64,000 nt of DNA from Pyropia yezoensis (taxonomy: Eukaryota; Rhodophyta; Bangiophyceae; Bangiales; Bangiaceae): assembly GCA_009829735.1 (NCBI GenBank), contig CM020619.1, positions 9,600,375-9,664,374 of the forward strand, in the 5' to 3' direction. The notes under the pieces were generated by a model that was not told the origin of the DNA, made no database searches, and worked only from the letters and a program-made list of their open reading frames with translations. Shown here piece after piece: positions 61,492 through 64,000 of the stretch. A program made the translations under genes and the position numbers. The number at the start of each line of letters is the position of its first letter. The stretch's first letter is position 1.

Positions 61492-61854
61492 TGTAGCAAT
61501 ATGGTTGGCCGTATTGTGACCCTAATATTAGGGGGGCTACTTCTAATCCTTGGCTTTCAATTTGATAGTCCGTACTGGTCACGGTATCTATAAGTTACGT
61601 ACGACCAGAGGGACTTGCATCTTGGGGTGGAGGGTAGTTAGTAGTGTCTCCGAGGGTTTATAACGAGGGGGCCGGCGGCGAATCCACCGCCGGCCAAGGC
61701 AGAACAACAAACCCCTCCCATTTGGGCTCCCATCTTGGTCCCGTGGCCTGCGCTCCAAGGAAAGCAACCTTGGCCTCCCGGTGACGTTGGTGCCGATCCC
61801 CCTTGGTGAGTGCTCCCTGAGAGTGGACGTGCGACGGATTCTTATTGTGCTACA
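61492..61854 (+). repeat. Putative 5' LTR of element 3
   Basis: 363 bp bounded by TG and CA and immediately followed by TTGGTGGAGC. Without its partner the left boundary is provisional. It contains a 9-bp-arm hairpin GGCCGGCGG...CCGCCGGCC near 61670-61695. Confidence 0.55.
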
Positions 61855-61873
61855 TTGGTGGAGCAGCAGGGGA
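61855..61873 (+). promoter_or_regulatory. Primer-binding site of element 3
   Basis: TTGGTGGAGCAGCAGGGGA, the same 19 bases as at 20624-20642. Confidence 0.7.
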
Positions 61874-62079
61874 CGGGTTTCCGTCACCCTTGTGGTGACG
61901 CCGTCTTCGGCCCTGGCACACGCATAGGGATCCGGTCCTTTTCTTGTACTCGTGGTGTTGCGACCTGTTCGATTGTGTTGAGTTTTTACCTTTGACTGTG
62001 ATCTACTGTTACTCTCCCCAATCTACCCCCTCGCTCTCTTATTCGTGGTGATTGTTACGTCGGTTGACTGATTGTGACT

Positions 62080-64000
62080 ATGTCTACCCAAGAGATGGGG
62101 AACGTTCAAGATGACGGATCGGCGTCGACGCCGACTCCGGAGGTGACTACGGGAACCGGGATCGGGAACCCGATCGACAACATTGAGACACCAATGCTTT
62201 CCGGTGCCGGATCGACGTTTGGCACGGCTCGGACGGCAGGAGGCGGGGGCCCGCCTCAACTGTCGTCGACCGACCTCACTCCGCCGCCCCCTTCACCAGG
62301 GGATTCCCTGATGGCATCATTGGCCCGCATCGAGGCCCGGTTTTCCGGACTCGACGCTCGTCAAGAGCGGACGGAGGACGCAATGGCAGTGTTGATGTCA
62401 ACACGCCACACGACGGGACCCCGTCGTGTTCCTACCACACCGGTACGGTTTGAACCGGCCGGACTACTTTCGGAGTCCACCGGGGTCGACCCCGGCGCAG
62501 CAACTCCCGGACAACCCCCGGACACAATGGGGTATGGATCCGACTCGTCGGCAGAGTTGGAACGGAGTCACACGGAGCGATACGCTCGGAGCACCCGAAG
62601 CGGACTCCGCGGACACGACCCGGCGGATACTTACGCCGGTGGAGAGTCGGTTATTGGGGGAGGGGGTACCCTCTCACAGTATCCCCACGACGAAGGAGGC
62701 CAAGCAACTCGGGTTCCCGAGGTGCCGACGCCTTCAGTACCATCTTCAGTGGTGGAAGCTATGACCGCGCAGGTAACTGCGAGCCTACTGAAGCGGATGG
62801 AGTCCGATGAGTTTGCTCATCAACTGGCTAAGCGACTGGATATCCAGGACGCTGACACGGAGATCGTCAACGAGGTCTTCCGGTCGGTTCTTACTCCGGA
62901 ACGTTATCGTTTGGAGGACCGCTCTACCACCGTATCGGAATCGATGCGTAATACGTCGCATCGGGCGATCCGCTCTATGCAGACCCTTATGAAGGGAGTC
63001 CCTATGGTCGGGGGGCCGAACTGACGCCCGTTGGCAGTCATCGGCTTCTTGACTAGCTTCAAGGCAGCCGCGGACAAGGCCCTCGTTAACGAAGGGCTGG
63101 CCCTGGAGATCCTCCCGTTCTTTGTTGACGAACGGGTGCGAGGCATCCTTCGCCAGGCGTCCGCGATGTCGGGAATGAGGGTTGCGGCCACCCCCATGGA
63201 TTACCGTGGGATTCTCAAGGAGCTGCTGAGCAATTACCTCAGTGAGGACAAGTGCGAGGACCACTACCGGGCCCTGCGCACTGCCACCGCCCAGAGCTGG
63301 GAGGATGAGGAGATGTTCGGACGACGGATTCAAGAGCTCGACTACGAGCTGAGGAAGCTCCTCGGAGAAGGGGAGCTACGGGCCATCCTGTTCGCAGGAG
63401 TACCCAACTACGTGCGGATATCCGCACGGGGCGCCAACACGGCACGGACGAACTTCAGTCGACTGATGCATATGTGCAAGTCCCTGGGGGACGCCTACCG
63501 GGTGCTTCACCCGGAGTGTGCTCTTGCCTCAAAGCCCAAGTGCGAGGGGAGCAAGCTCAATCTTACCCCGGTACCGAGGCAAGACAAGATGGAACGGAAG
63601 GCCGCACCGGTACTGGTGGCTACCGATTACGCCCCCACGGGCGAGGAGGAACCACTTGTTGACCAGCAGGGCCACCTGCTGTTACCGGCTACGCCGGTGA
63701 TTGATGAGCAAGGTACGGTAGCGTACATCGCTCCGGCGGGGACCCAGTTCCAGGTCAGCGAGGGCACGGGACGTCGCGTCCCGTATGTACGGACTACGGG
63801 GTACTCCCCGGTGACGGGTAACCCTCACCAACCCTTGCCAACATGGGCGGTGCGCACGGAGGCACCTCCGCAGATTGCGGGCCGACCCAACCGGTTGGGG
63901 GAGTCCATGTTCCGGTTGACCCAAGGACCCAAGGCCTACCAGGGAGCAGGCACTCGGGCGCCCGAGGGAGGCAACCGCAGCTACGGGGCCACCCCGATGC
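62080..64000 (+). CDS. Gag of element 3, with one in-frame TGA, incomplete at the window edge
   Basis: It starts MSTQEMGNVQDDGSA. The first 315 codons are Gly/Pro/Ser/Thr-rich with a helical segment LARIEARFSGLDARQERTED and end at TGA (63022-63024). The same frame then stays open to the window edge (about 325 codons) with VIGFLTSFKAAADKALVNEG, EEMFGRRIQELDYELRKLLG and LFAGVPNYVRISARGANTAR, the part that looks like the capsid-type Gag domain. So the stop divides a disordered N-terminus from the folded domain. A CGA-to-TGA change in CCGAACTGACGC would explain it; read-through is the alternative. No zinc knuckle is reached before the edge. Confidence 0.6.
62240..63966. repeat. Cluster of perfect palindromes and hairpins in the gag of element 3
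   Basis: Examples: 62240-62257 (8-bp arms), 62408-62429 (10-bp arms around AC), 62480-62495 CCGGGGTCGACCCCGG, 62836-62847 CTGGATATCCAG, 63411-63428 CGTGCGGATATCCGCACG, 63455-63466 TCAGTCGACTGA, 63766-63784 (8-bp arms), 63857-63870, 63886-63899 CCCAACCGGTTGGG and 63953-63966 CTCGGGCGCCCGAG. All differ in sequence and lie in coding DNA. Confidence 0.85.

Larger units (their letters stand above)
61492..64000 (+). mobile_element. LTR retrotransposon (element 3), 5' end, continues past the window
   Basis: A candidate LTR (61492-61854, TGTAGCAATATGG...GTGCTACA) is followed by the same primer-binding site as elements 1 and 2 and by a gag-like frame. No second LTR or pol lies in the window, so the Ty3 assignment rests on the shared primer site and the gag-like frame. 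Confidence 0.7.

Noticed and set aside
1..64000. tRNA or rRNA genes
   Set aside because: No cloverleaf with A/B boxes and no rRNA core sequence was found by eye; the primer-binding sites only resemble a tRNA 3' end complement.

Overview
The window looks like nuclear DNA of a GC-rich, intron-containing eukaryote, most plausibly an alga. A bangiophyte red alga such as Porphyra/Pyropia would fit the GC bias, the homopolymer and trinucleotide tracts and the retroelement load, but that placement is inference. The evidence for a eukaryote is GT-AG introns, a two-C2 copine-like protein, chromodomain retrotransposons, a tyrosine-recombinase (YR) retrotransposon and a KDZ-type transposase. I see no rRNA, tRNA or CRISPR.

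Left part (1-16.7 kb): host genes set among small repeats. There is a two-exon double-C2 protein (3718-5209, +), a GDSL esterase of the IAH1 type (6132-7394, -), a Myb/SANT-like protein (13163-13768, -) and a secreted beta-propeller-like protein with a Pro-rich tail (14973-16444, +) whose frame breaks at a poly-G run. Between them lie several short terminal-inverted-repeat (TIR) elements, many ending in CCCAGTTAAG-like termini, and a dispersed repeat called R1 here.

Middle (16.7-49.6 kb): three retrotransposons nested like Russian dolls. (1) A degenerate YR retrotransposon on the minus strand spans 16706-49590, with terminal repeats in a split-direct-repeat layout. (2) A Ty3/gypsy chromovirus on the plus strand (20217-46883, 407-bp LTRs) sits inside its pol frame. 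(3) A second chromovirus on the minus strand (24017-40701, 468-bp LTRs, target duplication CTCTC) sits inside the reverse transcriptase (RT) of the first. The youngest element is shown as two partial units either side of a 500-N gap, and frameshifts cluster beside the gap. Both chromoviruses carry a long antisense gene between integrase/chromodomain and the 3' LTR. The two predicted proteins share spaced motifs and Ser/Arg-rich tails, so they look like one accessory-protein family.

Right part (49.6-64 kb): a second copy of a TIR element, a Tigger/pogo-like transposase fossil, an AT-richer stretch with hairpins, minisatellite-rich DNA, a broken KDZ transposase gene with a SWIM-like zinc finger (54083-58010, +), a PIF1-like helicase (59906-61387, +) and the 5' end of a third LTR retrotransposon (61492 to the edge).

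Most unusual signals: the LTR retrotransposons are packed with short perfect palindromes and hairpins whose arms differ from site to site; the antisense gene family; and single in-frame stop codons in otherwise open frames of four mobile elements, two of them lying in a palindrome or hairpin.
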